A stretch of 64,000 nucleotides of DNA from Mycolicibacterium doricum (GTDB lineage Bacteria > Actinomycetota > Actinomycetes > Mycobacteriales > Mycobacteriaceae): positions 930,001 through 994,000 of the forward strand of contig NZ_AP022605.1 in assembly GCF_010728155.1 (NCBI RefSeq). The letters are read 5' to 3'. Below, in pieces: positions 8,092 through 16,196 of the stretch (position 1 is its first letter; every line of letters begins with the position of its first letter). Below the pieces are notes generated by a model. The model was not told the DNA's origin and made no database searches. It was given only the letters and a program-made list of their open reading frames with translations. A program made the position numbers and the translations under genes.

Positions 8092-9582
8092 ATGTCCACC
8101 CTCGGTGATCTGCTCGCAGATCACACCGTGCTGCCCGGCAACGCCGTCGACCATCTGCATGCCGTGGTCGGGGAGTGGCAGCTGCTGGCCGATCTGTCCT
8201 TCGCCGACTACCTGATGTGGGTGCGCCGCGACGACGGCGTGCTGGTCTGCGTGGCCCAGGTGCGGCCCAACACCGCGCCCACCGTGCTGCTCGCCGACGC
8301 GGTGGGCACCACCACGATCCCCGACGCCATGCCGTTGGTCACGGCCACCTTCGAGTCCGGCATCATCGGCCGGGAAGGGCCGGCCGCGCAGAATAACGCG
8401 CCCGGGCTGAACGTCGAAGCGGTGCCGGTGCGGTACCGGGAGGACGTCGTCGCGGTGCTGACCCATCAGACCACGCTCGCGGCTCGTCGGACGGCGAGCC
8501 CGCTCGAGGTCGCCTACCTGGACTGCGCCGGCGATCTGCTGATCATGCTCTCCGAGGGCACCTTCCCCAATGTCGGTGACCTTGCCATGTCACGCTCCAG
8601 CCCGCGGGTGGGGGACGGTTTCATCCGGTTGGACGGCGCCGGCGACGTGGTGTTCGCCAGCCCCAACGCGATCTCGGCCTATCACCGGATGGGGCTGAAC
8701 GCCGACCTAGAGGGCCAAAACCTGGTGGCGGTGACGCGTCCGCTCATCTCCGACCCGTTCGAGGCGCACGAACTGGCCAACCATGTCCGCGACTCGCTCG
8801 CGGGTGGATCCAGCATGCGCATGGAGGTGGATGCCGGCGGCGCGGCGGTGCTACTGCGCACCATGCCGCTGGTGGTGCACGGCGCGGCGGTGGGCGCGGC
8901 CGTGCTGATCCGCGACGTCACGGAGGTGAAGCGGCGCGACCGTGCGTTGCTGTCGAAGGATGCCACGATTCGTGAGATCCACCACCGGGTGAAGAACAAC
9001 CTGCAGACGGTGGCGGCGTTGCTGCGGCTGCAGGCCCGCCGAACCAACAACACCGAGGGGCGCGAGGCCCTGATGGAGTCCGTCCGGCGGGTGTCGTCGA
9101 TCGCCCAGGTGCACGACGCGCTGTCGATGTCGGTGGACGAGGAGGTCAACCTCGACGAGGTCGTCGACCGCATCCTGCCGATCATGAACGACGTCGCCAG
9201 CGTCGGCCCGCCGATCCGGATCACCCGTGAGGGCGATCTCGGCGTGCTCGACGCCGACCGCGCGACGGCGCTGATCATGGTGATCACCGAATTGGCGCAG
9301 AACGCCATCGAGCACGCGTTCGACGTCAACACCACTCAGGGCAGTGTCACGATTCGCGCCGAGCGCTCAGCGCGGTGGCTCGACGTGGTGGTGCACGACG
9401 ACGGGCGCGGCCTGCCGGCCGGGTTCAGCCTGGAGAAGTCGGATCGGCTGGGATTGCAGATCGTGCGGACGCTGGTGTCGGCGGAGCTGGACGGATCGCT
9501 CGGGATGCATGACGTGCCCGGCGGGGGCACGGATGTGGTGTTGAGGGTCCCGGTCGGCCGCCGCGGCCGAGCCGCGCAGTAG
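8092..9582 (+). CDS. pdtaS: Sensor histidine kinase PdtaS
   Basis: A 496-residue cytosolic histidine kinase. An N-terminal GAF-like domain (about 1-150) and a PAS domain (about 165-280) precede a HisKA_2 dimerisation domain with H-box REIHHRVKNNLQ (His297/298) and a HATPase domain with N-box ELAQNAIEHAF and glycine motifs DDGRGLP and SDRLGLQIV. It has no transmembrane segment. The mycobacterial protein phosphorylates PdtaR, an RNA-binding ANTAR regulator encoded elsewhere, and links nutrient or copper/NO signals to translation. The last codons and the TAG stop (9580-9582) fall in the first copy of a 26-bp tandem repeat, so the C-terminal GRRGRAAQ is repeat-derived. Confidence 0.94.
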   Translation: MSTLGDLLADHTVLPGNAVDHLHAVVGEWQLLADLSFADYLMWVRRDDGVLVCVAQVRPNTAPTVLLADAVGTTTIPDAMPLVTATFESGIIGREGPAAQNNAPGLNVEAVPVRYREDVVAVLTHQTTLAARRTASPLEVAYLDCAGDLLIMLSEGTFPNVGDLAMSRSSPRVGDGFIRLDGAGDVVFASPNAISAYHRMGLNADLEGQNLVAVTRPLISDPFEAHELANHVRDSLAGGSSMRMEVDAGGAAVLLRTMPLVVHGAAVGAAVLIRDVTEVKRRDRALLSKDATIREIHHRVKNNLQTVAALLRLQARRTNNTEGREALMESVRRVSSIAQVHDALSMSVDEEVNLDEVVDRILPIMNDVASVGPPIRITREGDLGVLDADRATALIMVITELAQNAIEHAFDVNTTQGSVTIRAERSARWLDVVVHDDGRGLPAGFSLEKSDRLGLQIVRTLVSAELDGSLGMHDVPGGGTDVVLRVPVGRRGRAAQ

Positions 9583-9706
9583 GGTCCGGCGGCCGAGCCG
9601 CGCAGTAGGGTCCGGCGGCCGAGCCGCGCAGTAGGGTCCGGCGGCCGAGCCGCGCAGTAGGGTCCGGCGGCCGAGCCGCGCAGTAGGGTCCGGCGGCCGA
9701 GCCGCG
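9562..9706 (+). repeat. 26-bp tandem repeat (about 5.5 copies) spanning the pdtaS stop codon
   Basis: The unit begins AGGGTCCGGCGGCCGAGCCG and ends CGCAGT. Near-perfect copies start at 9581, 9607, 9633 and 9659; a truncated copy covers 9685-9706, and a partial copy (9562-9580) lies inside the 3' end of pdtaS. Each unit contains GC-rich complementary segments able to fold. The period (26) is not a multiple of three, but the stop codon lies at the start of the first full copy, so copy-number change would not alter PdtaS. It behaves like a MIRU/VNTR locus. Confidence 0.92.
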
Positions 9707-9762
9707 GTCGATCGTCTCGCTGAAAAGCGAACCGACGGGACCGGATCGGCGAGTTTGAGATT

Positions 9763-9807
9763 GTGGTTCCGGACATAGTGGTTCCGGACATAGTGGTTCC
9801 GGACATA
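9763..9807 (+). repeat. 15-bp tandem repeat, three perfect copies
   Basis: GTGGTTCCGGACATA is repeated exactly at 9763-9777, 9778-9792 and 9793-9807 between the 26-bp repeat array and the whiB1 terminator. It lies outside any believable gene. On the minus strand it reads as a Thr-Met-Ser-Gly-Thr repeat but without start, stop or codon support. It may be a second VNTR or tandem binding sites. Confidence 0.85.
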
Positions 9808-9834
9808 GTAAAGGCCCCGACTTCCGCCGGGGCC
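9808..9834 (-). terminator. Rho-independent-like terminator of whiB1
   Basis: On the minus strand GGCCCCG (9834-9828) pairs with CGGGGCC (9819-9813) and the stem is followed by TTT. It is 22 bases beyond the whiB1 stop. Confidence 0.7.
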
Positions 9835-9855
9835 CTCACTGATGTGTCGAAGCGG

Positions 9856-10110
9856 TCAGACTCCGCTGCGGGCCTTGGTGCGGGCATTGCGACGCTTTAG
9901 GGCACGACGCTCGTCCTCGCTCATGCCACCCCACACACCGGCGTCCTGACCAGACTCCAAAGCCCAGCTCAGGCACTCGGTGGTGACGGGGCAGCGGTTG
10001 CATACGAGCTTCGCGTCGGCGATCTGCGCGAGTGCCGGCCCGCTGTTCCCCACCGGGAAGAACAGCTCCGGATCCTCGTCGCGACAGACGGCCTTATGAC
10101 GCCAATCCAT
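9856..10110 (-). CDS. whiB1: WhiB1 iron-sulfur transcription regulator
   Basis: An 84-residue Wbl protein starting MDWRHKAVC, almost identical over its length to what I know of M. tuberculosis WhiB1. The [4Fe-4S] ligands are Cys9, Cys37, Cys40 and Cys46, the turn motif is GVWGG, and a basic C-terminal tail (RRALKRRNARTKARSGV) binds DNA. The cluster reacts with nitric oxide, and the holo-protein binds the sigma-A subunit of RNA polymerase. The start is the ATG at 10110, after a GGAG-type ribosome-binding site (AGGAGTGAACCA). Upstream lie a TTGACA -35 box and a CRP-like site. Confidence 0.97.
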   Translation of the reverse strand: MDWRHKAVCRDEDPELFFPVGNSGPALAQIADAKLVCNRCPVTTECLSWALESGQDAGVWGGMSEDERRALKRRNARTKARSGV

Positions 10111-10226
10111 TGGTTCACTCCTCACTATGTGCGCAGCAGAGCGCACGAGCTTTTGTTCGGCTGTTAACGCGTGCACACGAATTGTTTCTGCACTGTTGCA
10201 TCCGATGTTTTCACAGGCTCGACGGA

Positions 10227-10232
10227 TGTCAA
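10227..10232 (-). promoter_or_regulatory. whiB1 promoter -35 element
   Basis: A perfect TTGACA on the minus strand at 10232-10227, about 117 bases before the whiB1 start codon. The -10 is not obvious; a weak candidate is the ACATCG region near 10205. The predicted transcript start is around 10197, which gives a leader of about 85 bases. Confidence 0.5.
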
Positions 10233-10248
10233 GGGAAGCGCGTTAACA

Positions 10249-10264
10249 CGTGGGCAATGTCACT
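10249..10264 (-). promoter_or_regulatory. CRP (Rv3676-type) binding site upstream of whiB1
   Basis: The minus strand reads AGTGACATTGCCCACG, very close to the CRP site I recall for the M. tuberculosis whiB1 promoter (AGTGA-N6-CCACG). Its centre lies about 59 bases before the predicted transcript start, a class I activation position. It indicates control of whiB1 by cAMP through CRP. Confidence 0.7.
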
Positions 10265-10354
10265 AGGCAGTCGCGTTAGACCTCCGCTTACCCCGTCGTA
10301 CTAGACTCAACACACTTGCGCCCAAAATCTTTCCCGGGCAACCTACATCCCCAG

Positions 10355-11308
10355 TCAGAGGGATTCAATCGCCGGCGCAACCACGCTCAGGACGTCGGGC
10401 ACCGAGGTGAACGTCATGGCTTCGCGCGGGCCGATGTAATCCCCGTCGATCTGGCAGGCCACCGGCACCTCGGACGTGATACGGACCCACGCCACGTCGT
10501 CGTCGCGGACGAGGTGGCGCGCAACCGGGTCAGGTACGCGGGCGAACATCTGTCTGGCCAAGCGGAGATTCGCCCACGCGTTCATGCTCGTGGTGGCGAA
10601 CACCCCCAACCCCTTCTCGAACGTCGTTCCCGGGTTGGTCCAGATCGGCCTGGCGTTGGCGTAGGTCCAGGGGCTGGAGTTCGACACGAATGCGAAGTGC
10701 ACGCCGGCGATCGGCTCGACGTCGGGCATGTGCAACGTCAGTGTCGGCTCCTTGTGCACGCTGGCGAGCACCTCGCGCACCGCGACCCGGATGTAGCGCG
10801 ACGCGGAGACCTTCCGGCCTTTGGCCCGCTGCGCCTCCACAGCGGCGACCACGTCGCCGTCGACCCCCAGGCCCGCGGTGAACACCGCCCAGCGTTCCTC
10901 GCAGTCCATCAGGCCGATGCGCCGCCACACCGCAGTGCGTCGGTACTCGCCGAGCAAGTCGACGAGCTGGTTGGTGGCCTCGATAGGGTCGGGGCTGATG
11001 CCGAGTGCGCGGGCGAAGACATTGGCCGATCCGCCGGGTACGACGCCGACGGCCGGTGCGCCGACGTCGCCGCCACGTTCGCGCAGGACTCCGTTGACGA
11101 CCTCGTTGACGGTGCCGTCACCGCCGTGCACGATCAGCACATCGACGCTGTCGGCGGCAGCTTCTCGAGCGATCTCGATCGCGTGACCTCGGTGGTCGGT
11201 GTGGACCACGGTCAGCTCCGTGCGGCTTTCCAGGGCATGGGCGAGCAGGTCGCGCCCGGCGGCGGTGGTCGAGGTGGCGTTCGGGTTGACGATCAGGACG
11301 GCACGCAC
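10355..11308 (-). CDS. Diacylglycerol/lipid kinase family protein (DAGKc domain)
   Basis: A 317-residue protein of the YegS/DgkB lipid kinase family. The nucleotide-binding motifs are VHGGDGTVNEVVNGV (about 70-84) and VVPGGSANVFARALG (about 99-113), with a C-terminal beta-rich half ending in the QIDGDYIG motif typical of the family. The GTG at 11308 directly precedes the first beta strand (RAVLIVNPNATS). It is the counterpart of Rv3218. A phosphatidylinositol-type or diacylglycerol lipid is the probable substrate; this is inferred from the family. It is divergent from the next membrane-protein gene. Confidence 0.88.
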   Translation of the reverse strand: MRAVLIVNPNATSTTAAGRDLLAHALESRTELTVVHTDHRGHAIEIAREAAADSVDVLIVHGGDGTVNEVVNGVLRERGGDVGAPAVGVVPGGSANVFARALGISPDPIEATNQLVDLLGEYRRTAVWRRIGLMDCEERWAVFTAGLGVDGDVVAAVEAQRAKGRKVSASRYIRVAVREVLASVHKEPTLTLHMPDVEPIAGVHFAFVSNSSPWTYANARPIWTNPGTTFEKGLGVFATTSMNAWANLRLARQMFARVPDPVARHLVRDDDVAWVRITSEVPVACQIDGDYIGPREAMTFTSVPDVLSVVAPAIESL

Positions 11309-11347
11309 GAGGCATGAGCCTATCGGCGAACATCTAGGCTCGACGTC

Positions 11348-11770
11348 GTGCCCGTTCCCGCTCCGTCAACCGTGCGTCAGGCGGCCGCGCTGGTGGCCCT
11401 CGAAGGGGCCGCCGGTGTGGTGGCCGCCCTGGTCTATCTCGTCAGCGGTTTCTCCCGCGCGGAGGAGGCCGGACTCAACAAGTTCGGCACCGCTGCATGG
11501 TTCGCGATCGTCGGCGGCGCCGTGGTCGCCGCCGCGTGGGCGTTGTGGACTGGGCGGCGGTGGGGCCGCGGCATCGCGGTGTTCGCCCAGCTATTGCTCC
11601 TGCCGGTGACGTGGTACGTCGCGGTGGGATCGCACCAGTGGTTATACGGCATCCCCGTCGCCGCTGTTGCGTTGACCGCGCTGGTGCTGCTGTTCAGCCC
11701 GTCGGCGTTGCAGTGGCTCGGCGCTCAGGAGCCGGCCAGCGCCGACAATTCCGGACCCGACACCCGGTAG
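11348..11770 (+). CDS. Small integral membrane protein (four predicted helices)
   Basis: A 140-residue hydrophobic protein with about four transmembrane helices: near 10-33, 46-68, 75-92 and 100-117. No catalytic motif is recognised. It corresponds in position to Rv3217c, a conserved mycobacterial membrane protein of unknown role. The start is the GTG at 11348. Its last 46 bases overlap the convergent acetyltransferase gene (11725-11770), so the soluble C-terminal tail (AQEPASADNSGPDTR) is encoded antisense to that gene. Confidence 0.75.
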   Translation: MPVPAPSTVRQAAALVALEGAAGVVAALVYLVSGFSRAEEAGLNKFGTAAWFAIVGGAVVAAAWALWTGRRWGRGIAVFAQLLLLPVTWYVAVGSHQWLYGIPVAAVALTALVLLFSPSALQWLGAQEPASADNSGPDTR

Positions 11771-12204
11771 GTGATCCAGTCGGCCTGCGGGTTGCCGCCG
11801 ACGGCGTCGTAGAGAGCAATCGCGTTCTCGTTCCAGTCGAGCACCGCCCAAGACAGCCTGCTGTAACCATTGGTGACGCATTCGCGTGCCAGCGTCGAGA
11901 GCAAGGCGCGGGCCAGACCGTGGCGACGGTGCCTCGGTCTGACGAAGAGATCCTCGAGGTAGATGCCGGCCACGCCGTCCCAGGTCGAGAAGTTGTAAAA
12001 CCACAGGGCACCGGCGGCGGCCGCACCGTCGACCTCCACCAGGTGCCCGTAGACGCGGGGCTCGGAGCCAAAGAGCGCGTCGCGCATCTGCTGTTCGGTC
12101 ACGGTGCACTCGGCCGACGCGCGTTCGAACGCGGCCAGCTCGTGCACCATCGCGGTGAGCTGCACCTCGTCACCGGGCTCGACCCGGCGGATGGTCACTG
12201 TCAT
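11725..12204 (-). CDS. GNAT family N-acetyltransferase
   Basis: A 159-residue GCN5-related acetyltransferase. Motif A, which binds acetyl-CoA pyrophosphate, is visible in YLEDLFVRPRHRRHGLARALL (the R/Q-x-x-G-x-A form), and motif B in LSWAVLDWNENAIALYDAVGG. It resembles diamine (spermidine/thialysine) N-acetyltransferases in layout. The ATG at 12204 overlaps the entC stop as ATGA, so the two genes are translationally coupled. It also overlaps the convergent membrane-protein gene by 46 bases. The substrate is unknown. Confidence 0.88.
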   Translation of the reverse strand: MTVTIRRVEPGDEVQLTAMVHELAAFERASAECTVTEQQMRDALFGSEPRVYGHLVEVDGAAAAGALWFYNFSTWDGVAGIYLEDLFVRPRHRRHGLARALLSTLARECVTNGYSRLSWAVLDWNENAIALYDAVGGNPQADWITYRVSGPELSALAGS

Positions 12205-13322
12205 CGGGCAACCCCCAGTGCGGAGAGGATCGTGGTGAATTTCGTTGTGGTCTCAGCGACTTCCTGGTCCGGATCCGATTCGGCGACGATGCCGCCGCCG
12301 GAGTGCGCCGCGGCGCTGAGCCGGTCGGCGGACAGCTGTGCGCACCGGATGGACACCACCCAACGGCCGTCGCCCGCCGCGTCGCACCATCCCACGGCGC
12401 CGGCGTAGAAGCCGCGGTCGCCTTCCAGCCGCTTGATCAGTGCGGCGGCGAGGTCGGTGGGGACGCCGCCGACCGCCGGGGTCGGGTGCAGTGCGACAGC
12501 GAGATCCAAGGCGGTGGTGGTCGTTTCGCGCAGTCGGCCGGTGACCTCGGTGCTCAGGTGCCAGACGGCGGCGGTCGCGCTGAGGTGCGGTGTCGGCGCG
12601 ATCTGCACGTCCACGCAGAAGGGGTCCAGGGCCTTGCGCACCTCGTCGACCACGATCGCATGCTCATGGCGGTCCTTGGCCGACTCGGCGAGGCTGGCGC
12701 CGCTGGCCCGGTCGGCCGTGGGGTCGGCGAAGCGCGGCGCGGAACCGGCGAACGGTTGGCACGTCACGACGTCGCCACGCCGGGCGACCAGGAGTTCGGG
12801 GCTGGCGCCGATGAGGGCGCCCCCGCGGTGGTGGTCTCCGGCCGCGCTGAGGTCGACCAGATACGCGTTGGCGCTCGCGTCGTCGGCGGCCAGGCGCCGC
12901 AGCAGGGTCCGGGTTTGAAGCGGTGCGTCGGCGGTGAGGTGCAAGGCCCGCGCGAGGACAACTTTGTGCAGTCCGGTGGCGGGGTCGTTGAGTGCGCGCA
13001 CCGCGGAGGCGACGCGGCTGCGGTGCTCCCGCGGTGCGGGTCGAAACTCGGCGATCCGCACCTGCGGCAGGGCGACGGTAGGCCAATCCGGCAGCACAGC
13101 GAGGAAGCGGACGTCTCGCGGGCGGAACAGCGCGGCCGGGGACGACAAGTCGAAAGGCAAGGCGCCCAGCAACATCGGAGTGGCACCGGCCGCCAGTGCG
13201 GCGCGCGCCTCGGGCAGCGAGGGGTACGGCGTGTGGACGCCGTCGGCCAGCACGACGCCGTCGGCTCCGGTCAGGACGAAGGTCGGCTCGGTGCCCCTCG
13301 CCGTGGTCACGTCGGCATGCAC
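12201..13322 (-). CDS. entC: Isochorismate synthase (chorismate-binding family)
   Basis: A 373-residue chorismate-utilising enzyme that converts chorismate to isochorismate for menaquinone or salicylate-derived siderophores. The C-terminal half shows the family core: KVVLARAL, ASPELLVARRGDVVTCQPFAGSAPR, the HEHAIVVDEV helix with catalytic glutamates, HPTPAVGGVPT and FYAGAVGW. GTG at 13322 gives a length close to Rv3215 (372). Its first 16 bases overlap the end of the upstream phosphatase gene, and its stop overlaps the acetyltransferase start, so all three form a tight operon. Confidence 0.9.
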   Translation of the reverse strand: MHADVTTARGTEPTFVLTGADGVVLADGVHTPYPSLPEARAALAAGATPMLLGALPFDLSSPAALFRPRDVRFLAVLPDWPTVALPQVRIAEFRPAPREHRSRVASAVRALNDPATGLHKVVLARALHLTADAPLQTRTLLRRLAADDASANAYLVDLSAAGDHHRGGALIGASPELLVARRGDVVTCQPFAGSAPRFADPTADRASGASLAESAKDRHEHAIVVDEVRKALDPFCVDVQIAPTPHLSATAAVWHLSTEVTGRLRETTTTALDLAVALHPTPAVGGVPTDLAAALIKRLEGDRGFYAGAVGWCDAAGDGRWVVSIRCAQLSADRLSAAAHSGGGIVAESDPDQEVAETTTKFTTILSALGVAR

Positions 13323-13918
13323 GGATGCGGATAACCTGTCAGCGCCAACGCGCTGATCTGGCGTACTCCGTGCTCCCATCCGCACACCGCAATCGATGCC
13401 GCCACCATCGCGAACCGGATCCCGTCCTGCAGCGGCAGCTCCGCCCAGCGGGCGATCACCGCCCGGAAGAAGTGACCGTGTCCGACGAAGATGGTGTCGC
13501 GGGTCTCGAGGTGCATAAGCGCCATCTCCACCGCACGCTCGGCACGTGCGCTGACGTCCTCGACACTCTCGCCGCCGGGACAACCATGCGTCCACACCAG
13601 CCAGTCGGGGTCGGATTCACGGATCTCGGGCGTTGTGCGGCCTTCGTAGTCGCCGTAGTCCCACTCGACGAGCAACTCGGACACCTCGTCGACGGTCAGG
13701 CCGGCCAGTCTCGCGGTGTCGAGGGCCCGCCGTCGAGGGCTGCTGATCACCAGCGCATTGTCGAGCGTTAGCCGGTCGAGCGCCTCGGCCGTCCGAATGG
13801 CCTGCTCACGACCGGTTTCGGTCAGTTCCAGGTCGGTACGGCTGGTGTGCCGTCCCGAACGCGACCACTCCGTCTCACCGTGGCGGATCAGCAGAACTCG
13901 ATGGTCGGTCAGGCTCAC
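13307..13918 (-). CDS. Histidine phosphatase family protein (Gpm2-like acid phosphatase)
   Basis: A 203-residue phosphoglycerate-mutase-like phosphatase. The catalytic RHGE motif is at about residues 11-14 (LLIRHGETEWS), followed by SSPRRRALDTA, EWDYGDYEG with the acidic catalytic residue, and VGHGHFFRAVI with the second histidine. GTG at 13918 gives exactly the length of Rv3214, known in M. tuberculosis as an acid phosphatase despite its old Gpm2 name. It overlaps entC by 16 bases in the same operon. Confidence 0.9.
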   Translation of the reverse strand: MSLTDHRVLLIRHGETEWSRSGRHTSRTDLELTETGREQAIRTAEALDRLTLDNALVISSPRRRALDTARLAGLTVDEVSELLVEWDYGDYEGRTTPEIRESDPDWLVWTHGCPGGESVEDVSARAERAVEMALMHLETRDTIFVGHGHFFRAVIARWAELPLQDGIRFAMVAASIAVCGWEHGVRQISALALTGYPHPCMPT

Positions 13919-13978
13919 ACCCGTCGATTCTGCCGGACGTCCGTGTGTCAGGGTCTTGCACGTGTCAGGATGGCACCC

Positions 13979-14773
13979 GTGACGCGAGTACTTGCGGTCG
14001 CCAATCAAAAGGGTGGGGTCGCCAAAACCACGACGGTTGCGTCGTTGGGTGCTGCGATGGCGGAAAGCGGCAAGCGGGTGCTGCTCGTCGATCTGGACCC
14101 CCAGGGGTCGTTGACGTTCTCGATGGGCCACGATCCCGACAAGTTGCCGGTCTCGGTGCACGAAGTACTGCTAGGCGAGGTGGAACCGGATGCGGCGCTG
14201 GTGGATACGCCGGAGGGGATGGCGTTGCTGCCGGCCAACATCGACCTCGCCGGGGCGGAGGCGATGCTGCTCATGCGAGCCGGTCGCGAACATGCTCTCA
14301 AACGCGCGCTGGCTAAGCTGACCGGCACCTATGACGTGGTGCTGATCGATTGTCCGCCGTCGCTCGGGGTGCTCACCCTCAACGGGTTGACCGCCGCCGA
14401 CGAGGTCATCGTGCCGTTGCAGTGCGAGACGCTGGCGCACCGCGGGGTGGGCCAATTCCTGCGGACGGTGTCCGACGTGCAGGCCATCACCAACCCGGAC
14501 CTCAAGCTGCTGGGTGCGCTGCCGACCCTGTACGACTCCAGGACCACCCACAGCCGTGACGTTCTCTTCGACGTCGTCGACCGCTACGAGCTGCCGGTGC
14601 TGGCGCCGCCGATACCGCGCACTGTGCGATTCGCCGAGGCCAGCGCATCGGGCTCGTCGGTGCTGGCCGGCCGGAAGAACAAGGGTGCGCTCGCCTACCG
14701 GGAACTGGCGGGGGCACTGCTCAAGCACTGGAAGAACGGCAAGGACCTGCCGACCTACACGCCGGAGCTCTAG
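13979..14773 (+). CDS. ParA/Soj-family ATPase
   Basis: A 264-residue deviant Walker A ATPase. The motif KGGVAKTTT (about 14-22) carries the signature lysine, Walker A' is DLDPQGSLT, and switch II is IDCPPSLGVLT. No ParB gene is adjacent and the chromosomal parA/parB are normally near oriC, so this is the accessory ParA paralogue corresponding to Rv3213c. The GTG at 13979 is preferred, with CAGGA 8 bases upstream; ATG 13970 is the alternative. The cargo or localisation role is unknown. Confidence 0.9.
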   Translation: MTRVLAVANQKGGVAKTTTVASLGAAMAESGKRVLLVDLDPQGSLTFSMGHDPDKLPVSVHEVLLGEVEPDAALVDTPEGMALLPANIDLAGAEAMLLMRAGREHALKRALAKLTGTYDVVLIDCPPSLGVLTLNGLTAADEVIVPLQCETLAHRGVGQFLRTVSDVQAITNPDLKLLGALPTLYDSRTTHSRDVLFDVVDRYELPVLAPPIPRTVRFAEASASGSSVLAGRKNKGALAYRELAGALLKHWKNGKDLPTYTPEL

Positions 14774-14964
14774 CCGCCACCACACGCCCATACCAGCGAC
14801 TCCCGGTGACGCGCACGCGGCTCGGCTCACCCACTGGTGCGGAATGAGGGATGGGATGGCCGACGGCGGTTTCGCGTTCCTCGTCACCGGCGCCGGCCGT
14901 GGTGTAGGGAGCGTGAGCCGCGCTGTGGTGGCCGATTCGTCGACGCCGGTGCGCGTTTCGGGAG

Positions 14965-16176
14965 TCAGCTGAGACCGACCAGGTCGCCGCCGCGCAGTTC
15001 CACGACGTGGTCACCGACGACCGCAGGAATGACCGCTCCGTCGACCGGCGGACGGGCAAGCGGGATGTGACGTTCGCCGGTCCCGGAACCGGGGTCGAAG
15101 ACGTCGTAGCCGTCGCTGACCGGCACCAGCAGCCGATCGGCCATCTCGGCGGCCGGTCCGAGTGGCAGGCTCGGTCCCGACGGTGTCACCGTGTACTTGT
15201 ACCGGAGGCCGGATGCGTCGAACACCATCACCGAGTCACCGGCCCACCACGTGATCAGATCGCCCGCGCGCGACACGACGGCGTCCGGGGACGCGGGCGA
15301 GCTCATCAGGGTGCTAGCGACCGTCGTGCCGGTCTCGTCGATGACGTTGACGCTCGGCTGCGGCGTCGGAAGGTAGACCGCGGTCGTGGTGTCGGAGACG
15401 GCGATGACCCGGGCGTCGGAGTCAGCGGCCACGCCGGGCAGTTCGACGTACCTGATGTCCGGTACGTCCTCTTCGTCGGACGGGCGTAGCAGCGTCAACC
15501 GCAGGTGGGGCTCGTTCGGGCAGGCTTCCAGGACCGACGCCGCCGAGGAACTGGCGGCCGCGGACGTCAGCCGGCACAGGGGCGCCGCGGGCACGTCCGG
15601 TTTGACGCGCGCATCGAGGGCACCGTAGCTGAGCATGCGCACCATGTCCGAACGCCACATCTCGAGTCGGCTCTCACCGGCCGAGAGCACCGTCGTGCCG
15701 TCGGTGCTCAACGTCACTTCTGGATCGGCGAATCCGGTACGCGCGTTGCCGCGCTTGCCCGTCCTGCCGTTGATCGTGCTGACCTGACCGCAGCCCCGCG
15801 AGTCCGGATACACCGCCACTGCGTAGTGGTAGACCGACGTGACGCCGCACAGGTCGACGTCACGGGCGTAGCTCCACACCGTCTCACCTGTACCGGGATC
15901 GCGGCCCTGCACGGTTGGACCGTCGCCGGTCACGACGCTGCCGCCGACGACGACCGGCATCGGAGTCTTCGGGCTCGCGGCGCTCCAGAGGTCCCGCAGA
16001 GCCGACGGAACGTCGGTTGCGGGCTCGAGATCGGGTATCGCCTGGGCGGCGGGTTGACTGATGGTGGCTCTGGCGTCGCTGGTCCACCAGACCAGGCCCG
16101 CTACCACGGCGATCACCGCGGCGATCGCGACGGCGGCCATCACGTCACCGCGGGTGCGGCGCTCCGGTTTGACCAC
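14965..16176 (-). CDS. Membrane-anchored beta-propeller-like protein (Rv3212 family)
   Basis: A 403-residue protein with a short cytosolic N-terminus (VKPERRTRGD), one transmembrane helix (about 13-33) and a large extracytoplasmic part. That part contains repeated short beta-rich blocks such as VQGRDPGTGETVWSYARD and STINGRTGKRGNARTG, which look like PQQ/quinoprotein propeller blades, but no cofactor ligands are apparent. Paired cysteines (for example 112 and 129) could form disulphides outside. The start is GTG at 16176. Synteny gives Rv3212, whose function is not established. Confidence 0.75.
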   Translation of the reverse strand: MVKPERRTRGDVMAAVAIAAVIAVVAGLVWWTSDARATISQPAAQAIPDLEPATDVPSALRDLWSAASPKTPMPVVVGGSVVTGDGPTVQGRDPGTGETVWSYARDVDLCGVTSVYHYAVAVYPDSRGCGQVSTINGRTGKRGNARTGFADPEVTLSTDGTTVLSAGESRLEMWRSDMVRMLSYGALDARVKPDVPAAPLCRLTSAAASSSAASVLEACPNEPHLRLTLLRPSDEEDVPDIRYVELPGVAADSDARVIAVSDTTTAVYLPTPQPSVNVIDETGTTVASTLMSSPASPDAVVSRAGDLITWWAGDSVMVFDASGLRYKYTVTPSGPSLPLGPAAEMADRLLVPVSDGYDVFDPGSGTGERHIPLARPPVDGAVIPAVVGDHVVELRGGDLVGLS

Positions 16177-16196
16177 TGATGAGGGTGACCGTCAGG

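Noticed and set aside
9562..9706. CRISPR array
   Set aside because: The repeats are directly adjacent with no unique spacers, and no cas genes are present.
14774..14964. Small gene between the ParA-like gene and the Rv3212-type gene
   Set aside because: Short frames have no ribosome-binding site and no coding character; probably convergent 3' ends only.
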